Assembly (NCBI RefSeq): GCF_934307085.1
Contig: NZ_CAKRCF010000040.1
Coordinates: 1-26,712, forward strand
Length of the DNA stretch: 26,712 bases
Reading direction: 5' to 3'
Source: an uncultured Anaerobutyricum sp.
GTDB taxonomy: Bacteria; Bacillota; Clostridia; Lachnospirales; Lachnospiraceae
Shown: one piece after another, positions 13,506 to 21,266 of the stretch
Layout: every line of letters starts with the position of its first letter
Position numbering within the stretch: the stretch's first letter is position 1
Program-made: the position numbers and the translations under genes
Notes under the pieces: model-generated
What the model was told of the DNA's origin: nothing
The model's input: the letters and a program-made list of their open reading frames with translations, nothing else
Database searches by the model: none

Positions 13506-14135
13506 ATGCAAACAAGAGAAGAAGCAATAAAATATGGTTTGTCTTTTCCGAATACTTACGTGGAAGCCCCATTTCGTGATCAGAACTGGCAGCTTATAAG
13601 AGTAAAAGGAAGCAAGAAAGCTTTTTTATGGGTTTATGAAAAAGATGGATTCATTCATTTGAATGTGAAAGTAGAGCCAGAATGGAGAGACTTCTGGAGG
13701 GAGGTATATCCATCTGTAATTCCAGGATATCATCAAAATAAAAAGTATTGGAATACGATCATTCTTGACGGTACAATACCGGAAAAAGAAGTGAAACGAA
13801 TGATTACGGAAAGTTATGATATCGTAACAGATAGTCCAACAAAAAGAATTTACGAGGCAGTAAAAAAGATTCCGAAAGGACACGTGGCAACCTATGGACA
13901 GGTAGCAGCAATGGCAGGAAACCCCAAAATGTCACGTGCAGTCGGAAATGCTCTTCACAAAAATCCTGATCCAGAGAATATCCCATGCTTTCGTGTTGTA
14001 AATTCTAAGGGAGAACTTGCAGGAGCCTTTGCATTTGGCGGAGAGGGAGAGCAGGCGAGACGTTTAGAAGAAGATGGTGTAGAGGTAAAGAATGGAAAAG
14101 TAGATTTAAAGAGATTCGGGATAAATAGTAATTAA
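13506..14135 (+). CDS. MmcQ/YjbR domain fused to a DNA alkyltransferase domain
   Basis: This 209-residue protein starts behind CGAGGAGA. Residues 1-105 resemble the MmcQ/YjbR (CyaY-like DNA-binding) family: FPNTYVEAPFRDQNWQLIRV and YPSVIPGYHQNKKYWNTIIL. Residues 111-200 are the DNA-binding and active-site part of an O6-alkylguanine transferase or alkyltransferase-like protein: KIPKGHVATYGQVAAMAG, SRAVGNALHKNP, then IPCFRVV (159-165) and GAFAFGGEG. The acceptor Cys161 is present, but the usual PCHR is PCFR: His162 is Phe. Since that His helps activate the Cys, alkyl-transfer may be weak and the protein might instead mark lesions. Fusions of these domains occur in Firmicutes. It stands alone between convergent neighbours. 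Confidence 0.85.
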   Translation: MQTREEAIKYGLSFPNTYVEAPFRDQNWQLIRVKGSKKAFLWVYEKDGFIHLNVKVEPEWRDFWREVYPSVIPGYHQNKKYWNTIILDGTIPEKEVKRMITESYDIVTDSPTKRIYEAVKKIPKGHVATYGQVAAMAGNPKMSRAVGNALHKNPDPENIPCFRVVNSKGELAGAFAFGGEGEQARRLEEDGVEVKNGKVDLKRFGINSN

Positions 14136-14139
14136 TGTA

Positions 14140-14183
14140 TTGAGCTGAACAAACTCCTCCTCAGCGGTGTCTGTTTAGCTCAA
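14140..14183. terminator. hairpin between convergent genes
   Basis: A 12-bp stem, with one G-T pair, joins 14140-14151 to 14172-14183 in the 55-bp gap between the alkyltransferase-type and MATE genes. No T-run follows on either strand, so termination would be inefficient or factor-assisted. Confidence 0.5.
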
Positions 14184-14190
14184 CAAATTA

Positions 14191-15558
14191 CTATTTTTCT
14201 CGCGTTAACTTATGTATCCACTTATAACTTCGGAACCTTAAGAATATCGGAATTCCCTTAAATATCTGGTCAGACTGCAAACAAATGACCACTGTGGGAA
14301 TCGACCATTTCCACCAAAAAGCAGCAGCGAGAGAAAGTGGAAGTACAATCCCCCAAGTACTGATCATGTTTACATAGAGTGAAAACTTTGCGTCACCTGC
14401 TCCGCGGATAATACCAGAACCAACTGGCATCTGGTATGCCATACCAACCATGACTACGGCCATAATGATAATAAGCTGTTTGGAAAGCTGAGAAGCTGTC
14501 GGACTTAATGTATACTGTGATAAAAGAAAGTCTTTTGTAAAGTAAAGAACGGCACCGAGAATAATTCCAACACACACATCCAGAACAGAAAGTGTCCTTG
14601 CTGCAGCTTTTACTTCATCTAAATCCCCTTTGCCGACTGCTTTTCCCATCATAACGGAAGAAGCGGAGGACATAGCGAGCACAACAACTTTCATATATTG
14701 GTAAAATGTACTCGCAACAGAATTTGCGGCAATTGCATCAGAACTCAAATGACCAAGAATCGCTGTTTGCATCGGTACAGAAATTGCCCATAGCATCCCT
14801 GATACAAAGACGGGAACAGCTACTTTTATATAATCTGAACGCAACAATTTATCAATATGAAATACCGCCCCATTAGAAAATAGCTTCAACTTGTTATCTA
14901 TCTTCATCACATAAATAAATACAATAAGAAATTCTAAACATCTTGATATCATCGTGCCAATCGCGGCACCTCTGATTCCTAACTCAGGAAAACCAAACCG
15001 TCCGTAAATTAAAGTATAATTAATACTTACATTCACAATTAAAGACACGCAAGATATTACAAACGCAATTCTCACTGTCTCCACACTTCGAAGCGCAGAA
15101 AGAAGTACCTGAGTCACAAGATATAAAAGGAATGTATATTTTATAATCTGTAAATAATTTTCTGCTTCAGACAAAATTGCTGTATCAGATGTAAAAAAGC
15201 CCAAAATAGCTTCTGGAAATAACGAACATAAAATAATTAAAAATATTCCAAGACCTAACGCAATTTTCAAAACCATTCCCGTAATTTGTCGGATTGGTTC
15301 TATTCGCTTTTGTCCCCAATACTGTGAGGCAATAACAACAAGTCCGTCTCCGATAACGACTGTGGCCTGCTGAATAAGGAAAAATACTTGATTTACTAAA
15401 GCTGCTCCTGCAAGTGCATCCTGACTGTACGCTCCAAGCATAATGTTATCTGCCATGTTCACACTGTAAGAAATAAGATTTTGTAGCGAGATGATAATAA
15501 GCAGCGGAAATAACGCTGTGTAGAAATTTTTATCATGGGAGAAAAATGTTTTTTTCAT
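14191..15558 (-). CDS. MATE-family multidrug/toxin exporter
   Basis: This 455-residue protein has about 12 predicted membrane helices, the normal length for MATE exporters, which use a Na+ or H+ gradient to expel cationic drugs or metabolites. Family features include SLQNLISYSVNMADNIMLGAYSQDALAGAALVNQVFF near the N-terminus, the internal repeat MLWAISVPMQTAILGHLSSDAIAANSVA (about 255-283) and MPVGSGIIRGAGDAKFSLYVN. The ATG at 15558 lies 10 bp after AAAGG and has its own promoter. No regulator of the MarR type is adjacent, so the substrate cannot be inferred from context. The sequence looks intact. Confidence 0.9.
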   Translation of the reverse strand: MKKTFFSHDKNFYTALFPLLIIISLQNLISYSVNMADNIMLGAYSQDALAGAALVNQVFFLIQQATVVIGDGLVVIASQYWGQKRIEPIRQITGMVLKIALGLGIFLIILCSLFPEAILGFFTSDTAILSEAENYLQIIKYTFLLYLVTQVLLSALRSVETVRIAFVISCVSLIVNVSINYTLIYGRFGFPELGIRGAAIGTMISRCLEFLIVFIYVMKIDNKLKLFSNGAVFHIDKLLRSDYIKVAVPVFVSGMLWAISVPMQTAILGHLSSDAIAANSVASTFYQYMKVVVLAMSSASSVMMGKAVGKGDLDEVKAAARTLSVLDVCVGIILGAVLYFTKDFLLSQYTLSPTASQLSKQLIIIMAVVMVGMAYQMPVGSGIIRGAGDAKFSLYVNMISTWGIVLPLSLAAAFWWKWSIPTVVICLQSDQIFKGIPIFLRFRSYKWIHKLTREK

Positions 15559-15590
15559 AAATAAATAGCCTTTCTTTAGATTCGGAAATC

Positions 15591-15618
15591 ATTATACCAG
15601 TTTATGAAGAATTCTGAA
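15591..15618 (-). promoter_or_regulatory. promoter of the MATE exporter gene
   Basis: On the minus strand, TTCAGA (15613-15618) and TATAAT (15591-15596) are 16 bp apart, and TGG precedes the -10. The start near 15585 leaves only a short leader, so no riboswitch precedes the exporter. Confidence 0.65.
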
Positions 15619-15702
15619 ACAATAACTTCTGATTGAACAAAATCGCTGTGCGATAGCTTGCGAAAGCTACGGCGTAGCAATTTTTGTTTATAAAGATAAA
15701 AA
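15619..15702. repeat. GC-rich nested hairpin upstream of the MATE promoter
   Basis: TAGCTT (15654-15659), tetraloop GCGA and AAGCTA (15664-15669) form a perfect hairpin, nested in a weaker outer pairing (15645-15678). It is followed on the plus strand by a short T-run but has no plus-strand gene before it. Function is unclear. Confidence 0.4.
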
Positions 15703-15786
15703 AGCAGTGACAAGGACATCCCACTGTAGTATGTTTAAGTACGAACAAAAAACATACTAAAAAAACGGGAGAGTCCCGACACTGCT
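15703..15786 (-). terminator. nested double terminator after the BIG2 gene
   Basis: On the minus strand the first hairpin, CGGGA/TCCCG (15766-15778), is followed by seven T. The whole block is enclosed by AGCAGTG/CACTGCT (15703-15709 with 15780-15786), with another T-run, and contains a third stem AGTATGTTT/AAACATACT. It ends transcription from 16752 before the MATE promoter. Confidence 0.75.
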
Positions 15787-15873
15787 ATGATTAGAATACC
15801 ATTTATCCAGAGGAACTTATTTCATCCCAGCTACAGTAAACTTTATGCCAGGAGATTTTTGTATGTTCGGATA

Positions 15874-16752
15874 TTATTTCGGATATTTCCATTTTACAAA
15901 TCCTATTTTTTTCATGCTATATCCATATTTTTTCATAAGTTTATCACAGGAATGAAAGGTGTCATTTATATGTGAAAGAAAAACAGGAATATCTTCGGGA
16001 GAAGGAGGGCCAACATAATCATAGGCTTCATTGTCATCGTATTCTTCAGAATGATAATCTGATTTCGTGTAGGAAAATCCCTTACTTTTTCCATCATACT
16101 TCATTGAAATAGTTCCGGTTGATTTTAAAGTAGAAAAAGGCTCCCAACAGAACATTTTAAAGAAAATAGTTCCTGGCTGTCTGGAGACTATGTTTATAGT
16201 TATATCTGTATTATAATAGGCATTTTGAGAACATGGGTAGAAATTGTACTTAAAACTTATTTTTCCATATTCTGGATATGCAACGATATAAGTGTCCTTT
16301 TCCTCATCGGTTGGATAAAGAATTTCTCTGGAAAGTATTCGTGTATTATTCGCTCCTTTTTTACCTTTTTTACGAACGAGAGCATAGAACTTTCGGGCAT
16401 TGAAAACTTCCTGAGTGACTACGGTTACCTTACATTTTAACTTTTTATGATTTACTTTAGCATAAATAAAACAAGTGCCGGGAGATATTCCTTTCACAGT
16501 TCCCTTTGTTGTTACTTTTGCAATCTTTTTATTTTCGGAACTCCATTTTATCTTTTTTGTTGTTCCTTTTACTTTTAATTTGGATTGTTTGCCCTTTACA
16601 AGAGTAATACTTGTTTTATTAAGTTTAATCTTCGATGCGGCATAGGTATTTGTCGGGGGAAAAACAGAAATAGATATAAGACAGCTAATAAGCAAAATAC
16701 TAAAAAAGTAACCAGGCATTCTTTTAAGAAAACTTGAAAAATAGATCTTCAT
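15874..16752 (-). CDS. secreted protein with one BIG2 Ig-like domain
   Basis: This 292-residue protein starts at 16752 behind AAAGGAG. Residues 1-39 are a signal peptide (hydrophobic core FFSILLISCLISISVF, cleavage near YAA). Residues 41-114 form a bacterial Ig-like group 2 domain: IKLNKTSITLVKGKQSKLKV, KIKWSSENKKIAKVTTKGTVKGISPGT and KCKVTVV. The remaining ~175 residues are not recognised; they carry a region of predicted beta-strands, a cluster of Tyr, Asp and Glu (YHSEEYDDNEAYDYVG), and a basic C-terminus. No cell-wall sorting signal is visible, so it is probably released or held non-covalently at the surface. BIG2 domains are common in surface proteins that bind carbohydrate or host partners, but no ligand can be assigned. 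Confidence 0.8.
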   Translation of the reverse strand: MKIYFSSFLKRMPGYFFSILLISCLISISVFPPTNTYAASKIKLNKTSITLVKGKQSKLKVKGTTKKIKWSSENKKIAKVTTKGTVKGISPGTCFIYAKVNHKKLKCKVTVVTQEVFNARKFYALVRKKGKKGANNTRILSREILYPTDEEKDTYIVAYPEYGKISFKYNFYPCSQNAYYNTDITINIVSRQPGTIFFKMFCWEPFSTLKSTGTISMKYDGKSKGFSYTKSDYHSEEYDDNEAYDYVGPPSPEDIPVFLSHINDTFHSCDKLMKKYGYSMKKIGFVKWKYPK

Positions 16753-16860
16753 AAAAAACTCCTTTCGTTTGTCGGGGGAGGAAATTCACTATCTTTGATG
16801 GAGTAGTAATTTTTCTTGTTAATAAAAGGTACAGATGGCTAGTAGTTAGTTTATATAAAA

Positions 16861-16889
16861 ATTATATATGATATACAGATGAATATCAA
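16861..16889 (-). promoter_or_regulatory. promoter of the BIG2 protein gene
   Basis: TTGATA (16884-16889) and TATAAT (16861-16866) on the minus strand are 17 bp apart. The leader is about 100 nt. Confidence 0.7.
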
Positions 16890-16960
16890 TAAAATTATTT
16901 TACGAATAAACAGTAAACAAAATGTTTGTTTGATTTCCGTAAGTTTTTTGTTTGAAAAGG

Positions 16961-16989
16961 TTGTGTTTTCTTTTCTGTATCTTTATAAT
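16961..16989 (+). promoter_or_regulatory. promoter of the HxlR/symporter genes
   Basis: TTGTGT (16961-16966) and TATAAT (16984-16989) are 17 bp apart. The gap between 16753 and 17068 holds this divergent pair of promoters and an operator-like dyad; an AT-rich ORF in it (16879-17076) is not credible. Confidence 0.65.
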
Positions 16990-17016
16990 AATGCTATACA
17001 GATATATTATAAAGTA

Positions 17017-17032
17017 AGCACAATATTATGCT
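17017..17032. promoter_or_regulatory. candidate HxlR operator
   Basis: AGCACAATATTATGCT is a 16-bp palindrome except for one non-matching base pair position. It lies just downstream of the predicted transcription start of the HxlR gene, where binding would block its own operon. Confidence 0.45.
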
Positions 17033-17068
17033 ATAGTTACTTAAAAGAAACTATTGGAGGTGTTAATC

Positions 17069-17419
17069 GTGTCTGAAGTAAAGATGGAGCAGGAAGGGAA
17101 ACTTCCAGATTGTCCGGTGGAAACAACGCTAATGCTCATCAGTGATAAGTGGAAAGTTCTTATTTTAAGAGATTTATTACCGGGAACAAAGCGGTTTGGT
17201 GAGCTTCGTAAGTCGATTGGTCATGTGTCGCAGAAGGTTTTGACAGCGCAGCTTCGTCAGATGGAGGCGAGTGGTCTTTTAACCAGAAAGGTATATGCGG
17301 AAGTGCCGCCAAGAGTAGAGTATACATTGACAGAGTTAGGGTACAGTTTGAAGTCGATACTTGATGCAATGTGGCAATGGGGAGTAAATTATCAAAATAT
17401 GAAGGAGAAGGAAGTGTGA
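17069..17419 (+). CDS. HxlR-family winged-helix regulator
   Basis: I place the start at GTG 17069, 8 bp after GGAGG at 17056-17060; the frame is open upstream to a TTG that lies inside this ribosome binding site. The 116-residue protein has the HxlR pattern throughout: CPVETTLMLISDKWKVLILRDL, KRFGELRKSIGHVSQKVLTAQLRQMEASGLL and VPPRVEYTLTELG. Cys15 is the N-terminal cysteine that serves as a redox or electrophile sensor in some relatives such as YodB. The end overlaps the next start by four bases, so it probably controls the symporter operon and itself. Confidence 0.9.
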   Translation: MSEVKMEQEGKLPDCPVETTLMLISDKWKVLILRDLLPGTKRFGELRKSIGHVSQKVLTAQLRQMEASGLLTRKVYAEVPPRVEYTLTELGYSLKSILDAMWQWGVNYQNMKEKEV

Positions 17420-18768
17420 AAAAAGAATCAGTAAAAAATAGTAGTGTGAGTAGCAGAGAGTCATTTAACAGTCAGTGGGGATTTATTCTTGCCTGTATTG
17501 GTTCTGCGGTTGGTATGGGGAATATCTGGATGTTTTCTACCAGAGTTTCACTTTACGGCGGTGGTTCTTTTTTGATTCCGTATTTTATTTTTGTTGTTCT
17601 GATTGGGGCAACAGGTGTTATCGGCGAGATGAGCCTTGGACGGGCAGCAAGATCTGGTCCGATTGATGCATTTGGCATAATCTGTGAGAAAAAAGGAAAG
17701 AGGAAGTTGGGAGAGACACTTGGAATGATTCCTGTGATTGGTTCTCTTGCTATGGCAATTGGTTATACCGTAGTTATGGGCTGGATTTTAAAATATGCAG
17801 TCGGAACTTTTACAGGGGCAACGCTTGCGCCGAATAATGTAGAAGAGTTTGGTGGTCGTTTTGGAAGTATGGCATCTGCTTTTGGTAATAATATATGGCA
17901 GGTTATTGCCTTGGTTGCCTGTATAGCAATTTTAATGTTTGGTGTAGGTAGAGGAATCGAGAAAGCAAATAAAATATTGATGCCAGTATTTTTTGTGCTG
18001 TTTGTAATTCTTGGTATTTATGTATTTTTTCAACCAGGAGCTGCGGCTGGGTATCATTATATCTTTCGTGTGGATAAAGTAGCATTAATGGATCCTAAAA
18101 CGTGGATATTTGCTTTGGGACAGGCATTTTTCTCTCTTTCTGTTGCAGGAAATGGAACGCTGATTTATGGTTCTTATCTTTCTGGTGAGGAAGATATTCC
18201 GGCATCAGCAGCAAGAGTAGCATTTTTTGATACCGTTGCGGCGATGCTTGCAGCACTTGTTATTATTCCGGCAATGGCAACAACTGGTGCACAGCTTAAT
18301 CAGGGAGGTCCTGGTTTACTATTTATCTATCTTCCAAATCTAATAAAATCGATGCCAGGAAGTACATTGATTGCGATGATTTTCTTTGTTGCAGTATTAT
18401 TTGCAGGAATGACTTCATTAATTAATCTTTATGAAGCTCCGATTGCTACTGTACAGGAAAAATTACATGTTGGCAGAAAGGTAGCTTGTCTTATTATTGC
18501 TGTTATTGGAGTAGTTGTATCTTTAATGATTCAGGGGATTGTATCTGGTTGGATGGATATCCTTTCAATTTATATTTGTCCACTTGGAGCAGGACTTGCA
18601 GGAATTATGTTTTTTTGGATTGCAGGTAAAAAATATGTAGAAGTACAGATTAACAAGGGAAGAAAAAATAAATTTACGGAACTATATTTTCCGATATGTA
18701 AATATATTTATGTGCCGCTATGTATTTTAGTCCTTGTATTGGGAATTGCATTCGGTGGAATCGGATGA
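17416..18768 (+). CDS. neurotransmitter:sodium symporter (NSS) family amino-acid transporter
   Basis: The GTG at 17416 (AAGGAG 8 bp upstream, overlapping the regulator's stop as GTGA) is preferred over the GTG at 17371 inside the regulator gene. The 450-residue protein has 11-12 predicted membrane helices and the NSS signature QWGFILACIGSAVGMGNIWMFS in helix 1, with the helix 6 region ALGQAFFSLSVAGNGTLIYGSYL. These proteins couple Na+ entry to uptake of amino acids. HPr and both serine dehydratase genes follow on the same strand, so serine is the likeliest substrate, though NSS proteins also carry hydrophobic and aromatic amino acids. It lacks the long C-terminal tails of animal members, as usual for bacteria. 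Confidence 0.88.
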   Translation: MKKESVKNSSVSSRESFNSQWGFILACIGSAVGMGNIWMFSTRVSLYGGGSFLIPYFIFVVLIGATGVIGEMSLGRAARSGPIDAFGIICEKKGKRKLGETLGMIPVIGSLAMAIGYTVVMGWILKYAVGTFTGATLAPNNVEEFGGRFGSMASAFGNNIWQVIALVACIAILMFGVGRGIEKANKILMPVFFVLFVILGIYVFFQPGAAAGYHYIFRVDKVALMDPKTWIFALGQAFFSLSVAGNGTLIYGSYLSGEEDIPASAARVAFFDTVAAMLAALVIIPAMATTGAQLNQGGPGLLFIYLPNLIKSMPGSTLIAMIFFVAVLFAGMTSLINLYEAPIATVQEKLHVGRKVACLIIAVIGVVVSLMIQGIVSGWMDILSIYICPLGAGLAGIMFFWIAGKKYVEVQINKGRKNKFTELYFPICKYIYVPLCILVLVLGIAFGGIG

Positions 18769-18828
18769 TATAGAACTGGAAAATGTATTGGGAACATATC
18801 GAAAGGTATGAGTTATGGAGAGAAAGTT

Positions 18829-19086
18829 ATGAGAAAGTTTAGTTATACGATTAAAGAAGAACAGGGAATTCACGCTCGCCCAGCTTCTTTTCTTATTCAG
18901 GAAGCCAGAACATATGAGAGCAGGATTACAATTCGTGTAAAAGGAAAGGAAGCAGATGCATCGAATATTATTGCTGTAATGGCATTGGATGTGATGTGCG
19001 GACAGAAAGTCGAAGTTGAGATATGCGGAACCGATGAAGGAATCGCATATCGGGGGATGAAAAAGTTCTTTGAGGAAAATTTGTGA
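18829..19086 (+). CDS. HPr-like phosphocarrier without the regulatory serine
   Basis: The ATG at 18829 has GGAG 8 bp upstream and gives 85 residues, the normal HPr length; the in-frame ATG at 18808 would add seven residues with poor spacing. His15 in EQGIHARPAS is the phospho-acceptor used by PTS enzyme I. Aligned without gaps to Bacillus HPr, the Ser46 position is Asn46 (EADASNIIAVMAL), with a Ser at 45; Ser52 is also Ala. HPr kinase regulation is therefore probably lost. No PTS genes are nearby; the surrounding genes concern serine transport and breakdown. It might be a dedicated regulator that receives phosphate from enzyme I. Confidence 0.85.
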   Translation: MRKFSYTIKEEQGIHARPASFLIQEARTYESRITIRVKGKEADASNIIAVMALDVMCGQKVEVEICGTDEGIAYRGMKKFFEENL

Positions 19087-19343
19087 AGAAATTCAGGTGC
19101 ATGGATAGGAATCTCCTCCCATTTTGTGGAAGAACAGGAACGTACAAGATTAATTCCTAAATCAAAAGCCTTATTGCAAATTTTCTGCTTAATGTATTCT
19201 CCATTTATAATAATTCCCCCTTATATAATTAAAAAAATCTGTTTACCGATTGCCGGGCAAGTGTTATATTTAATCTTTAATAAGCGAATATATATGGCAT
19301 ATCAAATGGTATTTCATTTTTAAAGAATTATGAGGAGAAATTT

Positions 19344-20012
19344 ATGAATATTTTTGATGTTATCGGTCCGGTTATGGTTGGGCCTTCAAGTTCTCATACT
19401 GCAGGGGCAGTAAGAATTGGTTATGTGGCAAGACAGCTTTTGGGTGAAGAAGTGAGAGAGGCAAAGATTTTGCTTCATGGTTCTTTTCTCGCGACGGGAA
19501 AAGGGCATGGTACAGATAAAGCTTTGGTAGCAGGGCTTCTTGGAATGCAGACGGATGATTACCGTATTCCGAAAAGTATTGAAATTGCAGAAGATAAAGG
19601 AATGAAGATTGCTTTTGGAGAGGCAGTGTTAAAAGAGGCACATCCTAATACGGCACAGCTTTATTTGAAAGGTATTTCAGGAAAGACGATGGAGCTTGTG
19701 GGACAGTCGCTTGGAGGCGGCCGAATTAATATTGCAGAGATTGATGGCATTGAGACGAATTTCTCTGGGGAGAATCCAACATTGATCGTGCATAATCTCG
19801 ATCAGCCAGGACATGTATCGGAAGTAACTTCCATGCTTGCTCATAAAGGTGTGAATATTGCGACCATGCAGTTATATCGTTCCTCAAAGGGTGGTAAAGC
19901 AGTTATGGTTGTGGAGTGTGATCAGGAAGTTCCGCAGGAGGGAATCCGTTGGCTGGAGCGAGTGGAAGGTGTACTGAAAGTAACCTATCTTGGAAAACCG
20001 GAGGAAAAGTAA
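19344..20012 (+). CDS. sdaAB: L-serine dehydratase, beta subunit
   Basis: This 222-residue protein starts behind GAGGAGA. It begins with the family motif FDVIGPVMVGPSSSHTAGAVR and continues with GSFLATGKGHGTDKALVAGLLG. The C-terminal ~75 residues (NPTLIVHNLDQPGHVSEVTSMLAHKGVNIATMQL) are an ACT domain, which in this family binds an amino acid and may sense serine. With the alpha subunit it converts L-serine to pyruvate and ammonia using an oxygen-labile [4Fe-4S] cluster. The alpha gene starts at the very next base after its stop, so translation is coupled. The 257-bp gap upstream has no convincing ORF. Confidence 0.95.
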   Translation: MNIFDVIGPVMVGPSSSHTAGAVRIGYVARQLLGEEVREAKILLHGSFLATGKGHGTDKALVAGLLGMQTDDYRIPKSIEIAEDKGMKIAFGEAVLKEAHPNTAQLYLKGISGKTMELVGQSLGGGRINIAEIDGIETNFSGENPTLIVHNLDQPGHVSEVTSMLAHKGVNIATMQLYRSSKGGKAVMVVECDQEVPQEGIRWLERVEGVLKVTYLGKPEEK

Positions 20013-20888
20013 ATGATAGAATATCATAGCATACAGAATATATTAGAACTTTGTAAAGAACAGGATAAAAAGGTTTGGGAAGTTGTCTTGCAGGCAGATA
20101 TGGATGAGAGTGGTGCATCGGAGGAGCAGGTTTTTAAAAAAATGCGTTTTATGTACAAGGCAATGCGCGAAGCAGATGCAAACTATGATGCGAATTTGAA
20201 GTCACAGAGTGGAATGGTTGGTGGGGACGGTGAAAAAATGCGTCAGTATAATGCCAGTGGAAGGAATTTGTGCAGTGAATATTCTAGTCTTGCGATGGAA
20301 AAGGCATTAAAGATGGGAGAATCGAATGCCTGCATGAAACGAATTGTGGCAGCACCGACGGCAGGTTCCTGTGGTGTAATTCCTGCAGTTCTTCTAAGTT
20401 ATGAAGAAAAGAAAAATGCAGAGGAAAATGAGCTGGTGAAGGCATTATTTGTTGCTTCCGGTATTGGAAAAGTGGTGGCGGAAAATGCTTCGATTGCTGG
20501 GGCATTTGGAGGCTGTCAGGCTGAGATAGGAACAGCTAGTTCTATGGCTGCAGGTGCATTGGCATACCTGCAGGGAGCAGATAATGAACAGATAATGCAG
20601 GCAGCAACATTTGCCTTGAAAAATATGCTTGGGCTTGCCTGTGACCCAGTTGGCGGATTAGTGGAAGTTCCATGTGTAAAACGAAATGTAGCAGGAGTTG
20701 TGAATGCGATTTCAAGTGCACAGCTTGCCCTTGCCGGTATCACCAGTGCAATCACGCCAGATGATACCATTGACAGTATGCGTCGTATAGGAAATGATCT
20801 GCCGTCCTGTCTTAAAGAAACCAGTACGGGAGGACTGGCGGTGACAGAATCGGCAAAACGTATTATGGAACAGTTTAAGAGTCATTAA
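20013..20888 (+). CDS. sdaAA: L-serine dehydratase, alpha (Fe-S) subunit
   Basis: This 291-residue protein starts at the base after the beta-subunit stop. It carries the catalytic cluster: Cys168 in GGCQAEIG, Cys210 in LACDPVGG and Cys221 in VPCVKRN are the three expected ligands, leaving one iron free to bind serine. SCGVIPAV (119-126) and EYSSLAMEKA are also typical. It is full length and intact. Together with the symporter upstream it would let the cell take up serine and use it for pyruvate; this also competes with cysteine synthesis, which needs serine, and cysteine genes lie only 2 kb away. Downstream lies the hairpin element at 20896-21190, which may end its transcript. Confidence 0.95.
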   Translation: MIEYHSIQNILELCKEQDKKVWEVVLQADMDESGASEEQVFKKMRFMYKAMREADANYDANLKSQSGMVGGDGEKMRQYNASGRNLCSEYSSLAMEKALKMGESNACMKRIVAAPTAGSCGVIPAVLLSYEEKKNAEENELVKALFVASGIGKVVAENASIAGAFGGCQAEIGTASSMAAGALAYLQGADNEQIMQAATFALKNMLGLACDPVGGLVEVPCVKRNVAGVVNAISSAQLALAGITSAITPDDTIDSMRRIGNDLPSCLKETSTGGLAVTESAKRIMEQFKSH

Positions 20889-20895
20889 ATTTCTT

Positions 20896-21190
20896 ATTTG
20901 TTGGTTTGAACAGACGCCGCAGTAGAGAAGGTTGTGCTCGGATTGCCAAAATTAATATTGAACAGCGAGACTAAAACATCTCCTATTTTGAGCTGTTGCG
21001 CTAAACGTTCCATTTTGCCCAGTAAAGCAGGAACTTGGGACTCCTTTCTCCCAAGTTCCTGCTTTACTGGGCAAAATGGAACGTTTAGCACAACGGAACA
21101 AAATAGGATATTTTTATGTTTCTTATCTAAAGACTTCTGAAAATTCGGCTACAGTGTCTTAAATAACGGTGTCTGTTCAAACCGACAAAT
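20896..21190. mobile_element. 295-bp MITE-like element with 41-bp perfect central hairpin
   Basis: Terminal inverted repeats 20896-20919 and 21167-21190 match at 22 of 24 positions (TTTGAACAGAC in the left one). At the centre, 21000-21040 and 21049-21089 are perfect inverted copies of 41 bp around an 8-nt loop, and pairing resumes further out (TCCTATTTT at 20980-20988 with AAAATAGGA). No credible ORF is present. This looks like a non-autonomous transposable element or a large RNA/DNA hairpin repeat. I could not identify a clear target-site duplication. Confidence 0.7.
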
Positions 21191-21266
21191 CAGAAGTTAT
21201 CTTTATAGGTTGGTCTACCTTGCCTGCGGTAATCAGTACAGTCAGATAAACTGCCGAAAATGCAAA

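Noticed and set aside
15559..15786. Possible riboswitch upstream of the MATE exporter
   Set aside because: The structured block lies upstream of the exporter's own promoter (15591-15618) and reads as a nested terminator for the preceding gene, so it would not be in the exporter's leader.
16879..17076. 65-residue ORF between divergent promoters
   Set aside because: It covers the promoters and operator of the HxlR gene and has no ribosome binding site; its hydrophobicity follows from AT-rich codons.
19126..19323. 65-residue ORF before sdaAB
   Set aside because: No ribosome binding site and no recognisable pattern; probably chance in the AT-rich gap.
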